A DNA stretch of 64,000 bases from Verrucomicrobiia bacterium (GCA_035946615.1 DASYZB010000074.1:1-64000); one strand, 5' to 3'; numbered from the stretch's first letter, positions 8,759-18,313 are shown. Notes: generated from the sequence alone by a model not told the origin. Program-made: numbers and translations.

Positions 8759-9778
8759 TTATCGCGTGATGGTGGTGATCTCTTCTTTGGGCGCTTCGAG
8801 CAGGTCGGGCTCGAAGGCCATGCCCAGGGTCAGACCCAACGCCGCCAGTTTCTCTTTTATTTCATTGAGCGATTTCTTGCCGAAGTTACGATACTTCAGC
8901 ATTTCCTGCTCGCTCTTCATCGCTAACTGGCCAACCGTTGTGATATTGGCGTTGTTCAAACAATTGGCTGCCCGGACGCTCAACTCGATTTCGTTTACGC
9001 TCATATTGAGCAGTTTCTTGAGTTTGGTCTTCTCTTCGTCCTGTTTATCGACCACCTCTTCGAATTCGACGGCGTTCTTATCATACCCAACGAATACATC
9101 GAGATGATGCTGCAGGATGGCAGAGGCTTGCGTCAACGCGTCATCGGGCGAGATGCGCCCGTCGGTCCAAATCTCCAGCAGCAGCCGATCATAATCCGTG
9201 CGCTGCCCGACGCGGGCGTTTTCGACGGCGTAGCGGACGCGTGTCACCGGTGAAAAAAGCGAGTCAATCGCGACGACGCCGATGGCCTGGTTAGGCTTTT
9301 TGTTTTCATCCCCAGGCAGAAAGCCGCGTCCGACTTTGATTTCGAGCTCCATCTCAAACTTTTTCTTCTTGTCCAAAGTGCAGATGTGCTGGCTGGGGTT
9401 GACCAGTTCGAGGTTCTGGTTGAGCTGGATGTCGGCAGCGGTCACTTCACCCTCTTTATTGACCGAAAGCATCAAGGTCTGCGGATCGCGGCTATGCGAA
9501 CGGAAGAGCACCTTTTTCAAATTGAGCACGATATCGGTGACATCTTCAACAACGCCCTCGATGGTGGCAAATTCGTGCATGGCGCCATCAACTTTGATCG
9601 AGCTGATGGCGGCCCCTTCCAACGAAGAGAGCAGCACCCGCCGCAGCGAGTTGCCCACCGTATGGCCGTAACCGGTTTCAAATGGCTCGGCAATGAATTT
9701 GGCGTAGGTTTCCGTCGCGGTCGTGTCTTCCTTGGTCAACCGCTTGGGCATTTCGAACCGTCCTAAACGTACTGGCAT
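8759..9778 (-). CDS. rpoA: RNA polymerase alpha subunit
   Basis: The 339-residue protein has the two usual domains: an N-terminal assembly domain (GHTVGNSLRRVLLSSLEG near residues 38-55) and a C-terminal helix-hairpin-helix domain of about 70 residues (ELSVRAANCLNNANI... EMLKYRNFGKKSLNEI) that contacts UP elements and activators. Length is near the bacterial norm. It lies between rpsD and rplQ, the standard alpha-operon position. Confidence 0.97.
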   Translation of the reverse strand: MPVRLGRFEMPKRLTKEDTTATETYAKFIAEPFETGYGHTVGNSLRRVLLSSLEGAAISSIKVDGAMHEFATIEGVVEDVTDIVLNLKKVLFRSHSRDPQTLMLSVNKEGEVTAADIQLNQNLELVNPSQHICTLDKKKKFEMELEIKVGRGFLPGDENKKPNQAIGVVAIDSLFSPVTRVRYAVENARVGQRTDYDRLLLEIWTDGRISPDDALTQASAILQHHLDVFVGYDKNAVEFEEVVDKQDEEKTKLKKLLNMSVNEIELSVRAANCLNNANITTVGQLAMKSEQEMLKYRNFGKKSLNEIKEKLAALGLTLGMAFEPDLLEAPKEEITTITR

Positions 9779-9862
9779 AACTTTCCTTTCACAATTTTAA
9801 TCTGGCCGGCCCGCTATTCCCAAGCGGTCCAACCCGTATAATTGTTTGTTTTTACTGTTAAA

Positions 9863-10471
9863 CTAGCGGGAATAAAATTCTACCACAGCCTGCTCGTTGG
9901 CGATAGGTTGGATTTCGTCGCGGGTCGGGATACGCATCACCACCCCTTTGAGGGCCTCCTTATCGAGCGTCAGCCAATCGGGCACAGCGCGGCTGGCGGC
10001 AATTTCGAGGTTCTTTGTGGCCAATTGACGAGCGGCATTGGAATTCTTGATGTCAATCGTATCGTTCACCTTTAAGCCGTAAGAAGGGATATTGACCTTC
10101 CGTCCGTTGACCCGGACATGGCCGTGAGAGACCAACTGGCGGGCTGCAGCCCGAGTATTGGCAAAGCCCAGATGATAGCAAACGTTATCCAGGCGGGTCT
10201 CGAGAATCTGGAGCATCTGCTCGCCGGTGACGCCGCGGCGTTTGAGGGCCCGTTCATAAACCCCGCGAAACTGCCGCTCCAGCAGCCCGTAATAATAGCG
10301 CAGCTTCTGCTTCTCAATTAAGCCCAGGCCGTAATCGGTATGTTTGCGGCGCGACTTGGGCCCATGCACTCCCGGGCCGTAATTGCGGCGCTCGAGATAC
10401 TTGGTCGGGCCGAAGATGGGGATGCCAAATCGGCGGCTAATTCGAACGCGGGGACCTGTATAACGTGCCAT
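9863..10471 (-). CDS. rpsD: 30S ribosomal protein S4
   Basis: The 202-residue primary 16S-binding protein begins MARYTGPRVRISRRFG and contains an S4 RNA-binding domain (ETRLDNVCYHLGFANTRAAARQ, about residues 95-160). The N-terminal zinc cysteines of the C-plus S4 form are absent, so it is the zinc-free form. Its 84-bp spacing to rpoA is larger than the other gaps here. Confidence 0.97.
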   Translation of the reverse strand: MARYTGPRVRISRRFGIPIFGPTKYLERRNYGPGVHGPKSRRKHTDYGLGLIEKQKLRYYYGLLERQFRGVYERALKRRGVTGEQMLQILETRLDNVCYHLGFANTRAAARQLVSHGHVRVNGRKVNIPSYGLKVNDTIDIKNSNAARQLATKNLEIAASRAVPDWLTLDKEALKGVVMRIPTRDEIQPIANEQAVVEFYSR

Positions 10472-10502
10472 AATTTAAAAATGCCAATAAAGGGTTAAGG
10501 GG

Positions 10503-11147
10503 CTACACCCGACGCTTCTTGCGCGGGCGGCAGCCATTATGAGGAACGGGAGTCACGTCCTTGATGGTGGTGATTTCGAGCCCGATTGCCTGAAGAGCGC
10601 GAATGGCCGATTCACGGCCCGAGCCCGGCCCTTTAACCCGCACCTCGATCTCCTTCATCCCGTGAGCCATCGCCTGGCGGGCGGCGTCCTGGGCCACCTG
10701 CTGGGCAGCATAAGCGGTGCTCTTGCGTGAACCCTTGAATCCGACACGCCCGGCGCTGGACCAGCCGATGACATGGCCTTGCATATCGGTAATGCTGACC
10801 AGCGTATTATTGAATGTGGCCAGGATATTGGCCACCCCGCTGAGGATATTCTTAGCGCCTTTGGCCTTGACGATCTTTTTCCCCGCCATTTCATCAGCGA
10901 GCAACTCAGCCGCAGTCGGGGCGGCCCCGGCAACTGGCGTCGCAGCACCTTCTGCGGCTTTGGGGGCTTCAACGCCCGGCGCAGCAGGCGTGGCAGTTTC
11001 CTGAGAAGCACCGGCAGCAGCCGCGGCCTTTTTAGGCGCTTTAGGGGCCTGGCCTTCAGCCGCAGGTTTGGCAGCGCCTTTTTCATCGGCGCCTTCGGGC
11101 TTCGCTTCCTTCTTTGGGGTTTGTTTCTTTTTGGGTTCGTCAGCCAT
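10503..11147 (-). CDS. rpsK: 30S ribosomal protein S11 with N-terminal extension
   Basis: The C-terminal 120 residues are canonical S11 ([41 protein letters not shown] end). They follow an unusual extension of about 90 residues rich in Lys, Ala, Pro and Glu ([13 protein letters not shown] and similar), which makes the protein 214 residues against the usual ~130. The start is the ATG at 11147; an in-frame TTG two codons upstream is less likely. The extension is probably disordered and may contact rRNA. Confidence 0.95.
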   Translation of the reverse strand: MADEPKKKQTPKKEAKPEGADEKGAAKPAAEGQAPKAPKKAAAAAGASQETATPAAPGVEAPKAAEGAATPVAGAAPTAAELLADEMAGKKIVKAKGAKNILSGVANILATFNNTLVSITDMQGHVIGWSSAGRVGFKGSRKSTAYAAQQVAQDAARQAMAHGMKEIEVRVKGPGSGRESAIRALQAIGLEITTIKDVTPVPHNGCRPRKKRRV

Positions 11148-11159
11148 AAACAAAAGACC

Positions 11160-11555
11160 TTAGTGGATACCGGTCTTGGCAGCAGGGTTGCGAACAACTC
11201 CCACTGTTTTGCGCGGCCCTTTGCGGGTGCGCGCATTGGTTTGGGTCCGCTGGCCGCGCACGGGCAAACCGCGCAGATGCCGGATGCCGCGGTAACTTTT
11301 GATGCCCTGGAGGCGTTTTAGATTCATGCCGATCTCGCGGCGCAGGTCGCCTTCGATGATATATTTGCCATCTTGAATCGCGTGCACGATTTGGGAGAGC
11401 TGTTGTTCCGTGAGGTCCTTGGCGCGGATTGCGGGGTCGATTTTGGCCTTGGCCAGGATAACCTTCGAGTTGCTGGTTCCGATGCCATAGATGTAGCGCA
11501 ACGCGACATCGATGCGCTTGTTGGGCGGGACCTCTACTCCAATGATGCGAGCCAT
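11160..11555 (-). CDS. rpsM: 30S ribosomal protein S13
   Basis: The 131-residue small-subunit head protein starts [14 protein letters not shown] and ends in the basic tail [17 protein letters not shown]. It contains the helix-two-turn-helix segment and the [15 protein letters not shown] motif. It lies 12 bp before rpsK and 32 bp after rpmJ in normal alpha-operon order. Confidence 0.97.
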   Translation of the reverse strand: MARIIGVEVPPNKRIDVALRYIYGIGTSNSKVILAKAKIDPAIRAKDLTEQQLSQIVHAIQDGKYIIEGDLRREIGMNLKRLQGIKSYRGIRHLRGLPVRGQRTQTNARTRKGPRKTVGVVRNPAAKTGIH

Positions 11556-11587
11556 ATTCTTTTATGTAATTACGGAATTCAGTTCAA

Positions 11588-11701
11588 TCAGCCCTGGCGC
11601 TGCTTGTGCCGGGCGTTAGTGCAAATGACACGGATGACGCCTTTGCGGCGCACAATTTTGCAATTCTCGCAAAGCTTCTTAACGGATGCGCGAACTTTCA
11701 T
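11588..11701 (-). CDS. rpmJ: 50S ribosomal protein L36 (zinc-ribbon form)
   Basis: This 37-residue gene is easily missed. The translation begins [20 protein letters not shown] and carries the zinc ligands Cys11, Cys14, Cys27 and His32, so it is the C-plus form. Its start overlaps the end of infA by 23 bp. It is followed 32 bp later by rpsM, the standard bacterial order infA-rpmJ-rpsM. Confidence 0.95.
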   Translation of the reverse strand: MKVRASVKKLCENCKIVRRKGVIRVICTNARHKQRQG

Positions 11702-11924
11702 AATCTTGATTCGTTTCTGCTACTATTCGACCATGCGACAAATCATAAGCCGATAATTCCAAGCTGACCTTGTCGCCGGCGTCCAAAGAGACAAAGCCCG
11801 CTCGCGCCTTGCCGGCGACAAACGCAAGCAGCCGATGGCCATTGGCCAACTCGACTCGATACGTCCGGTTGGGCAAAGCTTCCAACACTATACCTTCAAC
11901 CTTGATGGCATCTGTTCGGGCCAT
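11679..11924 (-). CDS. infA: Translation initiation factor IF-1
   Basis: The 81-residue protein has an S1/OB fold typical of IF-1 ([19 protein letters not shown], then [13 protein letters not shown]). IF-1 binds the ribosomal A site during initiation. Its 5' end overlaps map by 37 bp and its 3' end overlaps rpmJ by 23 bp, so the three genes are probably translationally coupled. It is more divergent from the Proteobacterial type at its C-terminus. Confidence 0.93.
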   Translation of the reverse strand: MARTDAIKVEGIVLEALPNRTYRVELANGHRLLAFVAGKARAGFVSLDAGDKVSLELSAYDLSHGRIVAETNQDYESSRIR

Positions 11925-12676
11925 GTCAGAATCTCCGGTTCCGCCTCCGTGATGAGCACCGTGTGCTCAAAATGGGCGGATAATGAACCATCTTGGCTGA
12001 CGACTGTCCAGCCATCATTCAATATTTTTACCGCGGGCAGCCCCGCATTGACCATCGGTTCGATGGCTATGGTCATCCCTGGCCGCAGTTTCGGCGAGGA
12101 CTTGCCGTCCACGAAATTGGGCACCTGCGGTTCTTCGTGCATCGAGCGACCGACGCCGTGGCCGACGAATTCGCGAACTACGCTGAAGCCGTTGGTTTCC
12201 ACATACTTCTGTATGGCGCTCGAAATATCCACCACACGGTTTCCAGGCACGGCTTGCGCAATCCCCTCATAAAGGGCCTTTTCGGTCACGTCCATCAGTT
12301 TCTGCGCCAATATGCCACATCCACCCACTGGCACTGTTCGAGCGGTATCTCCAATAAATCCATTGTAAACGACACCGATGTCCAGGCTGACAATGTCTCC
12401 AAAGCTCAACTGCCGTTGTCCGGCCAAGCCATGCACAACCTGTTCATTCACCGAGATACACGCGTGACGGGGAAACTTGCGGTAACCTAAGAAAGCGCTC
12501 TTGGCGCCATAATGCTTCATCCGCTCAGCAGCGAACTGATCGACCTGTAGCGTTGTGACACCCGGTTGAATGAAAGCGCCCACCTCGTTTAACACCGTGC
12601 TGGCCACAGCACAGGCGGGGCGCATGGCTTCCAAATCCCGTTCACTCTTAATGAGGATCATCGGTTTTGAGGCCAT
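11888..12676 (-). CDS. map: Methionine aminopeptidase, type I
   Basis: The 262-residue metalloprotease removes the initiator methionine from nascent proteins. The five metal ligands are present: Asp99, Asp110, His173, Glu206 and Glu237, with substrate-contacting His82 in VVHG. The N-terminal extension and SH3-binding zinc region of longer forms are absent. It sits between secY and infA as in many spc operons; adk, often adjacent, is missing here. Confidence 0.96.
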   Translation of the reverse strand: MASKPMILIKSERDLEAMRPACAVASTVLNEVGAFIQPGVTTLQVDQFAAERMKHYGAKSAFLGYRKFPRHACISVNEQVVHGLAGQRQLSFGDIVSLDIGVVYNGFIGDTARTVPVGGCGILAQKLMDVTEKALYEGIAQAVPGNRVVDISSAIQKYVETNGFSVVREFVGHGVGRSMHEEPQVPNFVDGKSSPKLRPGMTIAIEPMVNAGLPAVKILNDGWTVVSQDGSLSAHFEHTVLITEAEPEILTWPEQMPSRLKV

Positions 12677-12719
12677 TGCTCAACCGGAACGCTGCGCGAC
12701 ATCTCACTTTGAGAGGTTC

Positions 12720-14135
12720 TCACATGAATCGGCCGCGGAGCCGCCCTTTCTTCAAAAAGCCGTCATAATGGCGCATGAGCAGGTGCGTTTCCATCTGGCG
12801 CATGGTGTCGAGAAGCACCCCGACCAGGATGAGCATGCTGGTGCCGCCAAAAAAGGTAGCGACCGCGTACGGGATGTTTAGCTCGTTATACAGCAATAAC
12901 GGGATGACAGCGATCACGGTCAAAAACACAGCACCGGCCAGGGTTATCCGGCTCATCGAATTGTGCAGGTAATCGCTGGTGGCCTGCCCGGGCCGCACTC
13001 CGGGGATATAGCCGCCGTTTTTCTTCAAATCATCCGCTATTTGCAGTTCGTTAAACTGCGTGGCCACCCAGAAATAGGAGAAAAACAGGATCATCAGAGA
13101 ATAGATCAGGAGATAAAAAAAGGAGCGCTCGGCCAGCAATCGCGCCAGGCGAATGCTGATATCCGCGAGCCATTTCACTCCAAGGTTATGGCTGCTATTG
13201 AATGTCTCCCCGGCGAACAGGAAAATTTTCTGGGGAAACATCAGGATGGCCTGCGCAAAGATGATCGGCATCACGCCGGCGTAATTGACGCGCAGGGGCA
13301 TGAACGAGGTTGTGCCCTGGTAAATTTTGCGCCCCACTGCGCGTTGCGCGTATTGGACGGGGACCTTGCGTTCGGCCTGAGTAATGGCGATGACTCCGGC
13401 AATGACTCCGGCCAGCAGCAAGACCAGCGCGATGGCATGTCCGAAATTAAACTGAGCTTCCCCGCCGCCGGGCGGGGCAAACATGTCTTTCAGGGCAACG
13501 ATGGCTTGGGGCAGCCGAGCCAGGATGCCGATGGTGATGACAAGCGAAACTCCATTTCCAATACCGCGATCCGTGATCTGCTCCCCAAACCACATTAACA
13601 GCATCGTCCCCGTCGTCAAAATAATGGTCGTTTGAATCCGATACCACCACAAATGCGACGCGCTATAGAGCACCAACTGCCCAATACCCGCTCCGAAGAT
13701 TTTCTCGGGGTGTTCCCAGCCGAAAGCCATGAACAGGCCCTGGCCGAGACAAAGGGCCACCGTCCCGTACCGGCCATACTGAACGATCTTGGTTCGACCG
13801 CCTTCTTCCCGGGACATCTTGCTCCATTGCGGGACGACCGCCGTGAGTAATTGGATGATAATCGTCGCGCTGATATACGGCATGATGCCCAGGGCACCCA
13901 CCGCGCAATGTTCCATGGCGCCTCCCGTGAACAGGCTGTACATACCCAGCACCGACGCCCCCGTCTGCTGGTGCTTACTGAAGAACTGCGCCAGCTTGCC
14001 GCCGTCCAGGCCCGGGATTGTAATCCAGGCCTCAAGGCGGCAGATGCCTAGAAGGAGCAGCGTGAAAAGAATCCGGGACTTGAGCTCGGGGATTTTAAAA
14101 CAATTACTGAATGTATTGGCAATGGCGGCTAACAT
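12720..14135 (-). CDS. secY: Preprotein translocase subunit SecY
   Basis: The 471-residue protein is the channel subunit of the Sec translocon with about ten membrane helices. Recognisable parts are the N-terminal amphipathic helix (NTFSNCFKIPELKSRILFT), the plug-region segment near GMYSLFTGGAMEHCAVGALGI (within residues 60-85) and the cytoplasmic loop RKVPVQYAQRAVGRK. An extended loop of about 20 residues follows the fifth helix (KDMFAPPGGGEAQF). It follows rplO by 18 bp and precedes map. Confidence 0.96.
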   Translation of the reverse strand: MLAAIANTFSNCFKIPELKSRILFTLLLLGICRLEAWITIPGLDGGKLAQFFSKHQQTGASVLGMYSLFTGGAMEHCAVGALGIMPYISATIIIQLLTAVVPQWSKMSREEGGRTKIVQYGRYGTVALCLGQGLFMAFGWEHPEKIFGAGIGQLVLYSASHLWWYRIQTTIILTTGTMLLMWFGEQITDRGIGNGVSLVITIGILARLPQAIVALKDMFAPPGGGEAQFNFGHAIALVLLLAGVIAGVIAITQAERKVPVQYAQRAVGRKIYQGTTSFMPLRVNYAGVMPIIFAQAILMFPQKIFLFAGETFNSSHNLGVKWLADISIRLARLLAERSFFYLLIYSLMILFFSYFWVATQFNELQIADDLKKNGGYIPGVRPGQATSDYLHNSMSRITLAGAVFLTVIAVIPLLLYNELNIPYAVATFFGGTSMLILVGVLLDTMRQMETHLLMRHYDGFLKKGRLRGRFM

Positions 14136-14153
14136 GTCGAATCAATCAAAGGC

Positions 14154-14627
14154 TTATGACGAAATCACAGGAGTCTTTGCCGCTATCTCGCACGTGCCCC
14201 CTTTTGCCTCAATTTTGGCCTTGGCCGAGGCGCTAAAAGCATGGGCGGTGACGTTCAGTTTGCGCGTGAGTTCCCCGTCACCCAGAATCTTAATGCCTTG
14301 CACAAGGCCCGGCCCATTGGCAAGGCCCGCCTTGCGCAGGAGCGCTTCATCGACTCGTGCGCCGTCCTCGAACCGGTTGAGGGATTCAATATTCACAGCC
14401 AGATAACGAGTTTCATGGCGGATATTATTAAAGCCGCGCTTGGGGATGCGCCGAATCAGCGGCATCTGACCGCCTTCAAAACCGATGCGGATCGAGCTGC
14501 CGGAACGGGCCGTCTGCCCTTTCCCACCGCGCCCGCTGGTTTTGCCGTGGCCGCTGGATTCGCCCTGCCCAAGGCGCTTGCGACGGTGCTTGGAGCCGGG
14601 ACGGGGTTTGAGATCGTGTAATCGCAT
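14154..14627 (-). CDS. rplO: 50S ribosomal protein L15
   Basis: The 157-residue protein has the usual glycine-rich N-terminus ([33 protein letters not shown]) and the C-terminal L18e-like fold ([29 protein letters not shown]). Only 13 bp separate it from rpsE; rpmD (L30), which normally lies between them, is absent. Confidence 0.96.
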   Translation of the reverse strand: MRLHDLKPRPGSKHRRKRLGQGESSGHGKTSGRGGKGQTARSGSSIRIGFEGGQMPLIRRIPKRGFNNIRHETRYLAVNIESLNRFEDGARVDEALLRKAGLANGPGLVQGIKILGDGELTRKLNVTAHAFSASAKAKIEAKGGTCEIAAKTPVISS

Positions 14628-14640
14628 AAAATCGGGTGGT

Positions 14641-15339
14641 TTATCCAGCCGTTGGGCTCGGAGCAGGCGCCTGAGCCGCCTCAGCCGGGAGAGCCTCGGG
14701 CGGTTTAAGGCTTTCGACTTTCTTAATCTGTAATCCGCGCCCCCGATAAATATCCTCGCGCAGCCTGAGACTCAGGAGGGCTTGCAGAGTGGCTTTGACC
14801 ACGTTGGCGGCATTCTTCGAGCCGAGCGATTTGCTAAGGACGTCTTTAACTCCAGCCGATTCAAGGACCGCTCGGACCGTTTTGCCCGCGATAATGCCGG
14901 TGCCAGGCGAAGCCGGCCTGAGGAGCACCTTGGCCCCGCAATAGTGAGAGAAAACCTCGTGCGGCAACGTAGCATCCTTCAGGGAGACGCTCACCATCTG
15001 AGCCCTTGCCAACTCGCCACCTTTCCGGATGGCATCGGCCACTTCACCCGCCTTGCCCAAACCTACACCAACACGCCCCCGCTTATCCCCTACCACGACC
15101 AGGGCGCTGAAGTTAAAACGCCGTCCCCCTTTAACCACTTTTGCGGAGCGGTTAATGAAAACCACCTTTTCGATTAGCTCTTGTTCCTGGCCTTCCCCAA
15201 ACTCAGACTGCTCTTGCGCAGGCCGGTTGCGGCGCCCGCGGAAACCCCCGCGCGGACCGCGGTGCTCGGCGCGTGGTTCGGCCGATGGTTTTACGGTTTC
15301 GACTTTATCGTCGGTTTCGATTTTTGTTGGTTCAGCCAC
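14641..15339 (-). CDS. rpsE: 30S ribosomal protein S5 with terminal extensions
   Basis: The central region (about 52-205) is canonical S5: double-stranded RNA-binding fold [17 protein letters not shown] and the S5 C domain [19 protein letters not shown]. An N-terminal extension of about 50 residues (Arg/Gly/Glu-rich, [13 protein letters not shown]) and a Pro/Ala-rich C-tail make it 232 residues against about 166 in E. coli. The start is GTG; no ATG in frame lies nearby. Confidence 0.95.
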   Translation of the reverse strand: MAEPTKIETDDKVETVKPSAEPRAEHRGPRGGFRGRRNRPAQEQSEFGEGQEQELIEKVVFINRSAKVVKGGRRFNFSALVVVGDKRGRVGVGLGKAGEVADAIRKGGELARAQMVSVSLKDATLPHEVFSHYCGAKVLLRPASPGTGIIAGKTVRAVLESAGVKDVLSKSLGSKNAANVVKATLQALLSLRLREDIYRGRGLQIKKVESLKPPEALPAEAAQAPAPSPTAG

Positions 15340-15366
15340 AATTATAATTTCTTGTCCGGTTTTCGG

Positions 15367-15732
15367 TTAAAACTTCAGCCCGGCCTCCCGCGCCGCATCG
15401 GCCAAGGCCTTAACCTTGCCATGATAGCGGGCGCTACCGCGGTCGAAAATAACTTCTTTGATGCCTTTGCCCAGGGCCGCCTGGGCGGCCAAAGCGCCGA
15501 GAGTCTTGGCGCTGCGAGAATTGGCCGCGAGCTTCTCCCGGTCGGGAGTGGCTTTGCCCGTTGTGGAGGCTGCCGCCAGCGTCACGCCGGCCTGGTCATC
15601 GATGAACTGCACGTGGATGTTCTTTTGCGTGAAACACACGCTCATCCGAGGACGCTCTTTTGTGCCACTGAGCTTCTTGCGAATGCGCCAGCGCCGCTTA
15701 AGAGCCAGCCGTTGTTTCTGTTCAGTTCTCAT
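15367..15732 (-). CDS. rplR: 50S ribosomal protein L18
   Basis: The 121-residue 5S rRNA-binding protein contains the expected RRWRIRKKLSGTKERPRMSV and the terminal FDRGSARYHGKVKALADAAREAGL. It lies between rplF and rpsE, 8 bp after rplF. Confidence 0.96.
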   Translation of the reverse strand: MRTEQKQRLALKRRWRIRKKLSGTKERPRMSVCFTQKNIHVQFIDDQAGVTLAAASTTGKATPDREKLAANSRSAKTLGALAAQAALGKGIKEVIFDRGSARYHGKVKALADAAREAGLKF

Positions 15733-15740
15733 CTTGCATC

Positions 15741-16277
15741 CTATTGAACCGTCTTGCCTTCCTTGCGAGTTACGTGCTCGCCCACGTAGCGCACCCCTTT
15801 GCCTTTGTAGGGCTCGGGCGGATAGAAGCTGCGCAACTCGGAGGCCACCTGTCCTACCATCTGCCGGTCCGGCCCCTCGATGGTCAGTTTCGTGTTTTCC
15901 TCGACGGTCACCTTGATCTGATCGGGAATCGCGTAATTAATTGGGTGCGAGTAGCCCAGGCTCATATTGACCATTTTGCCCTGCACCGCCGCCTTAAATC
16001 CAACTCCCTGGATTTCGAGCTTCTTAACAAAACCTTCGCTAACCCCGCGCACCATGTTGTTGACCAGCGCGCGGCTCAGCCCGTGCAGGGCCTTGACTGC
16101 GTCATCATCACCCTGGCGGCTGACCAACAGCCGGCCATTATCCATTTTAATGCTGGTGCGCCGGGGAAGTTGCCAGTTGAGTTTGCCCTTTGGGCCTTCA
16201 ACAAAAACCTGCTGGCCTTTGACTTCCACCTTCACTTTGGGCGGGATGGGAATGGGTTGGTTTCCTATACGGGACAT
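15741..16277 (-). CDS. rplF: 50S ribosomal protein L6
   Basis: The 178-residue protein begins MSRIGNQPIPIPP and has the two duplicated L6 domains; the second ends in the conserved EPYKGKGVRYVGEHVTRKEGK. It binds 23S rRNA near the factor-binding site. Standard spc-operon position after rpsH. Confidence 0.97.
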   Translation of the reverse strand: MSRIGNQPIPIPPKVKVEVKGQQVFVEGPKGKLNWQLPRRTSIKMDNGRLLVSRQGDDDAVKALHGLSRALVNNMVRGVSEGFVKKLEIQGVGFKAAVQGKMVNMSLGYSHPINYAIPDQIKVTVEENTKLTIEGPDRQMVGQVASELRSFYPPEPYKGKGVRYVGEHVTRKEGKTVQ

Positions 16278-16312
16278 AAATTCTTTAAAAGTGCAATGGG
16301 CATATCAGGCAA

Positions 16313-16699
16313 TTACCAAACGTAACAGAGCAGCTCGCCCCCGAGGTTCTTCTTGCGCGCCTGCAGGCCGGTCATGACTCCCTCGGAAGTCGAGAGCACC
16401 GCGACTCCCAAGCCCCCGCGCACACGGGGAATTTCAGTGGAGCCCACATAGCGGCGCAGCCCGGGGGTGCTGATGCGGCGCAGTCCTTCGATCACGCTCT
16501 TTTTGCCCTGGTACTTCAGGCGCAGCTTGATGGTCTTGGGTAGCTGGCCCTCGACGGCAAAGTCGTTGATGTAACCTTCGCGTTTGAGAATGCCGGCAAG
16601 GCTCTCTTTCATTCGGGAGTGCGGCACATCCACCATCGGCAGCAACGCTCGGTTGGCGTTGCGGATGCGGGTGAGCATATCGGAAATCGGGTCGTTCAC
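16313..16699 (-). CDS. rpsH: 30S ribosomal protein S8
   Basis: The 128-residue 16S rRNA-binding protein begins with a GTG start (NDPISDMLTRIRNA) and ends in STSEGVMTGLQARKKNLGGELLCYVW, the usual C-terminal signature. In E. coli S8 represses the spc operon; whether that holds here cannot be seen. Confidence 0.96.
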   Translation of the reverse strand: MNDPISDMLTRIRNANRALLPMVDVPHSRMKESLAGILKREGYINDFAVEGQLPKTIKLRLKYQGKKSVIEGLRRISTPGLRRYVGSTEIPRVRGGLGVAVLSTSEGVMTGLQARKKNLGGELLCYVW

Positions 16700-16751
16700 A
16701 AAAATTATTCTTTAAAACGTTAAGAACAAAGGAAAGGGATATGCGCGCTCA

Positions 16752-17021
16752 TTACCAACTGGCTTTCGTGACGCCCGGGATTAGACCCGACAGCGCCGCT
16801 TCACGGAACGTCATACGCGAGCAACCGAACTTGCGCAGGTACCCATGACGCCGCCCGCTCATCGAGCAGCGATTCACCACACGCGACGGGCTGGCATTCC
16901 GCGGCAGCTTGGACAAAGCTGCGTAGTCCTTCTTGGCCTTTAATTCCGCGCGCAACGCGGCATATTTCTTTACCGTTGCGGCCTTCTTCTTGTTCCGTTC
17001 GATCCAGGAGACTTTAGCCAT
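16752..17021 (-). CDS. rpsN: 30S ribosomal protein S14 (zinc-free long form)
   Basis: The 89-residue protein is the long C-minus form: no CxxC pair, with [23 protein letters not shown] and the end [11 protein letters not shown]. It is located between rplE and rpsH as usual. Confidence 0.96.
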   Translation of the reverse strand: MAKVSWIERNKKKAATVKKYAALRAELKAKKDYAALSKLPRNASPSRVVNRCSMSGRRHGYLRKFGCSRMTFREAALSGLIPGVTKASW

Positions 17022-17045
17022 AATTTAAATATAAATCGCGACGAG

Positions 17046-17633
17046 TTACGCTTTGATTTCCTGCGGTGTTTCCTTGGCGGGTTCCTTGGCCTTAATCTCG
17101 GCGAAGGGCATGCCCATTAACTTCAAAAGGTCCAGCGCCTCTTCATTCGTGCGGGCACTGGTGACGATGGTGATGTCCATCCCCTGCTGCCGCTTAATCT
17201 TGTCCAACTCGATTTCGGGGAAAATTGTCTGGTCGCCCACGCCCAGCGAATAATTGCCACGCCCGTCAAAAGACCGCGGGGACAGGCCGCGGAAGTCGCG
17301 AATCCGGGGCAGCGCGGTCGCAATGAGGCGGTCAAAGAATTCATACATCACATCGCGTCGAAGAGTGACGTGGCAGCCGATGGGTTGACCCTCACGGAGC
17401 TTGAAATTGGCAATGCTATGGCGCGACTTGCTGATGGCGGCCTTGCGCCCGGTAATGAGGGACAGGTCCTTGGCAGCGTCATCCAGAGCGCTCTTTTCCA
17501 GCGAGGCGCTCACCCCCATGTTAACGACGATCTTCTGCATGCGCGGGACTTGATGCGGATTGGCATACTTGTGCTTTTCCTTCAAGGCCGGCACGACCTC
17601 GGAGAGGTATTTCTGATATAAACGCGCTTTCAT
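17046..17633 (-). CDS. rplE: 50S ribosomal protein L5
   Basis: The 195-residue 5S rRNA-binding protein begins MKARLYQKYLSEVVPALKEK; an in-frame upstream extension to 17693 would run into rplX and is not used. The core has MQKIVVNMGVSAS and RDFRGLSPRSFDGRGNYS (about 115-132). A short charged C-tail (KAKEPAKETPQEIKA) is added to the usual ~179 residues. Confidence 0.96.
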   Translation of the reverse strand: MKARLYQKYLSEVVPALKEKHKYANPHQVPRMQKIVVNMGVSASLEKSALDDAAKDLSLITGRKAAISKSRHSIANFKLREGQPIGCHVTLRRDVMYEFFDRLIATALPRIRDFRGLSPRSFDGRGNYSLGVGDQTIFPEIELDKIKRQQGMDITIVTSARTNEEALDLLKLMGMPFAEIKAKEPAKETPQEIKA

Positions 17634-17646
17634 TTTTACTTCAGTG

Positions 17647-17919
17647 TCATGCCTGGTCAGGCGCCGCTGCCCCGTGCTTGGCGGCCCGGGCATCGAACGC
17701 TTCCGCCTTCATGACGTTGGAGATGTGCAAAGTGCCTTCCCGCTCGACAATCTGTCCATTGGGATATTGCTGGCTCTTGCGCATGTGCCGTTTGATCATG
17801 TGAATCCCTTCGACAATGACCCGCTGCTCTTTAGACAGCACCGCCAGCACCCGGCCGCGCTTGCCCTTGTCGGCCCCGGCAATGACCACCACATTATCGC
17901 TTTTCTTGACTCTGGACAT
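17647..17919 (-). CDS. rplX: 50S ribosomal protein L24
   Basis: The 90-residue assembly-initiating protein begins with a KOW motif (VKKSDNVVVIAGADKGKRGRV) followed by GIHMIKRHMRKSQQYPNGQI. It has only two bases between its start and the stop of rplN and is in standard order. Confidence 0.96.
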   Translation of the reverse strand: MSRVKKSDNVVVIAGADKGKRGRVLAVLSKEQRVIVEGIHMIKRHMRKSQQYPNGQIVEREGTLHISNVMKAEAFDARAAKHGAAAPDQA

Positions 17920-17921
17920 AA

Positions 17922-18287
17922 TTAGATAACCTCCGGCGCCAGCGAAACGATCTTCATAAATTTCTTGTCCCGCAATTCCCGGGCGACCGGTCCGAAAATG
18001 CGGGTCCCGCGCGGGTTTAATTCCTTGTCGATAATCACAATGGCGTTGCTGTCGAATCGCAGGTACGACCCGTCATTGCGCCGGATGGCCTGGCGGGTGC
18101 GCACCACCACCGCATCCACCACTTCGCCCTTTTTGACGGTGCCATCCGGGGTGGCTTCCTTGATATGAGCTTTGATGATGTCGCCGATATGGGCATAGCG
18201 CTGGTTGCGGCCCAGCACACCAATGGCTGCCGCGCGTTTAGCGCCGGTATTGTCAGCCACATCTAAAATCGAGCGAATCTGTAACAT
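17922..18287 (-). CDS. rplN: 50S ribosomal protein L14
   Basis: The 121-residue protein begins [19 protein letters not shown] and contains the conserved [11 protein letters not shown] and [11 protein letters not shown]. Length and order (rpsQ-rplN-rplX) are canonical. Confidence 0.97.
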   Translation of the reverse strand: MLQIRSILDVADNTGAKRAAAIGVLGRNQRYAHIGDIIKAHIKEATPDGTVKKGEVVDAVVVRTRQAIRRNDGSYLRFDSNAIVIIDKELNPRGTRIFGPVARELRDKKFMKIVSLAPEVI

Positions 18288-18313
18288 AAATCAGTAAGCA
18301 ATCGGAACGATCA

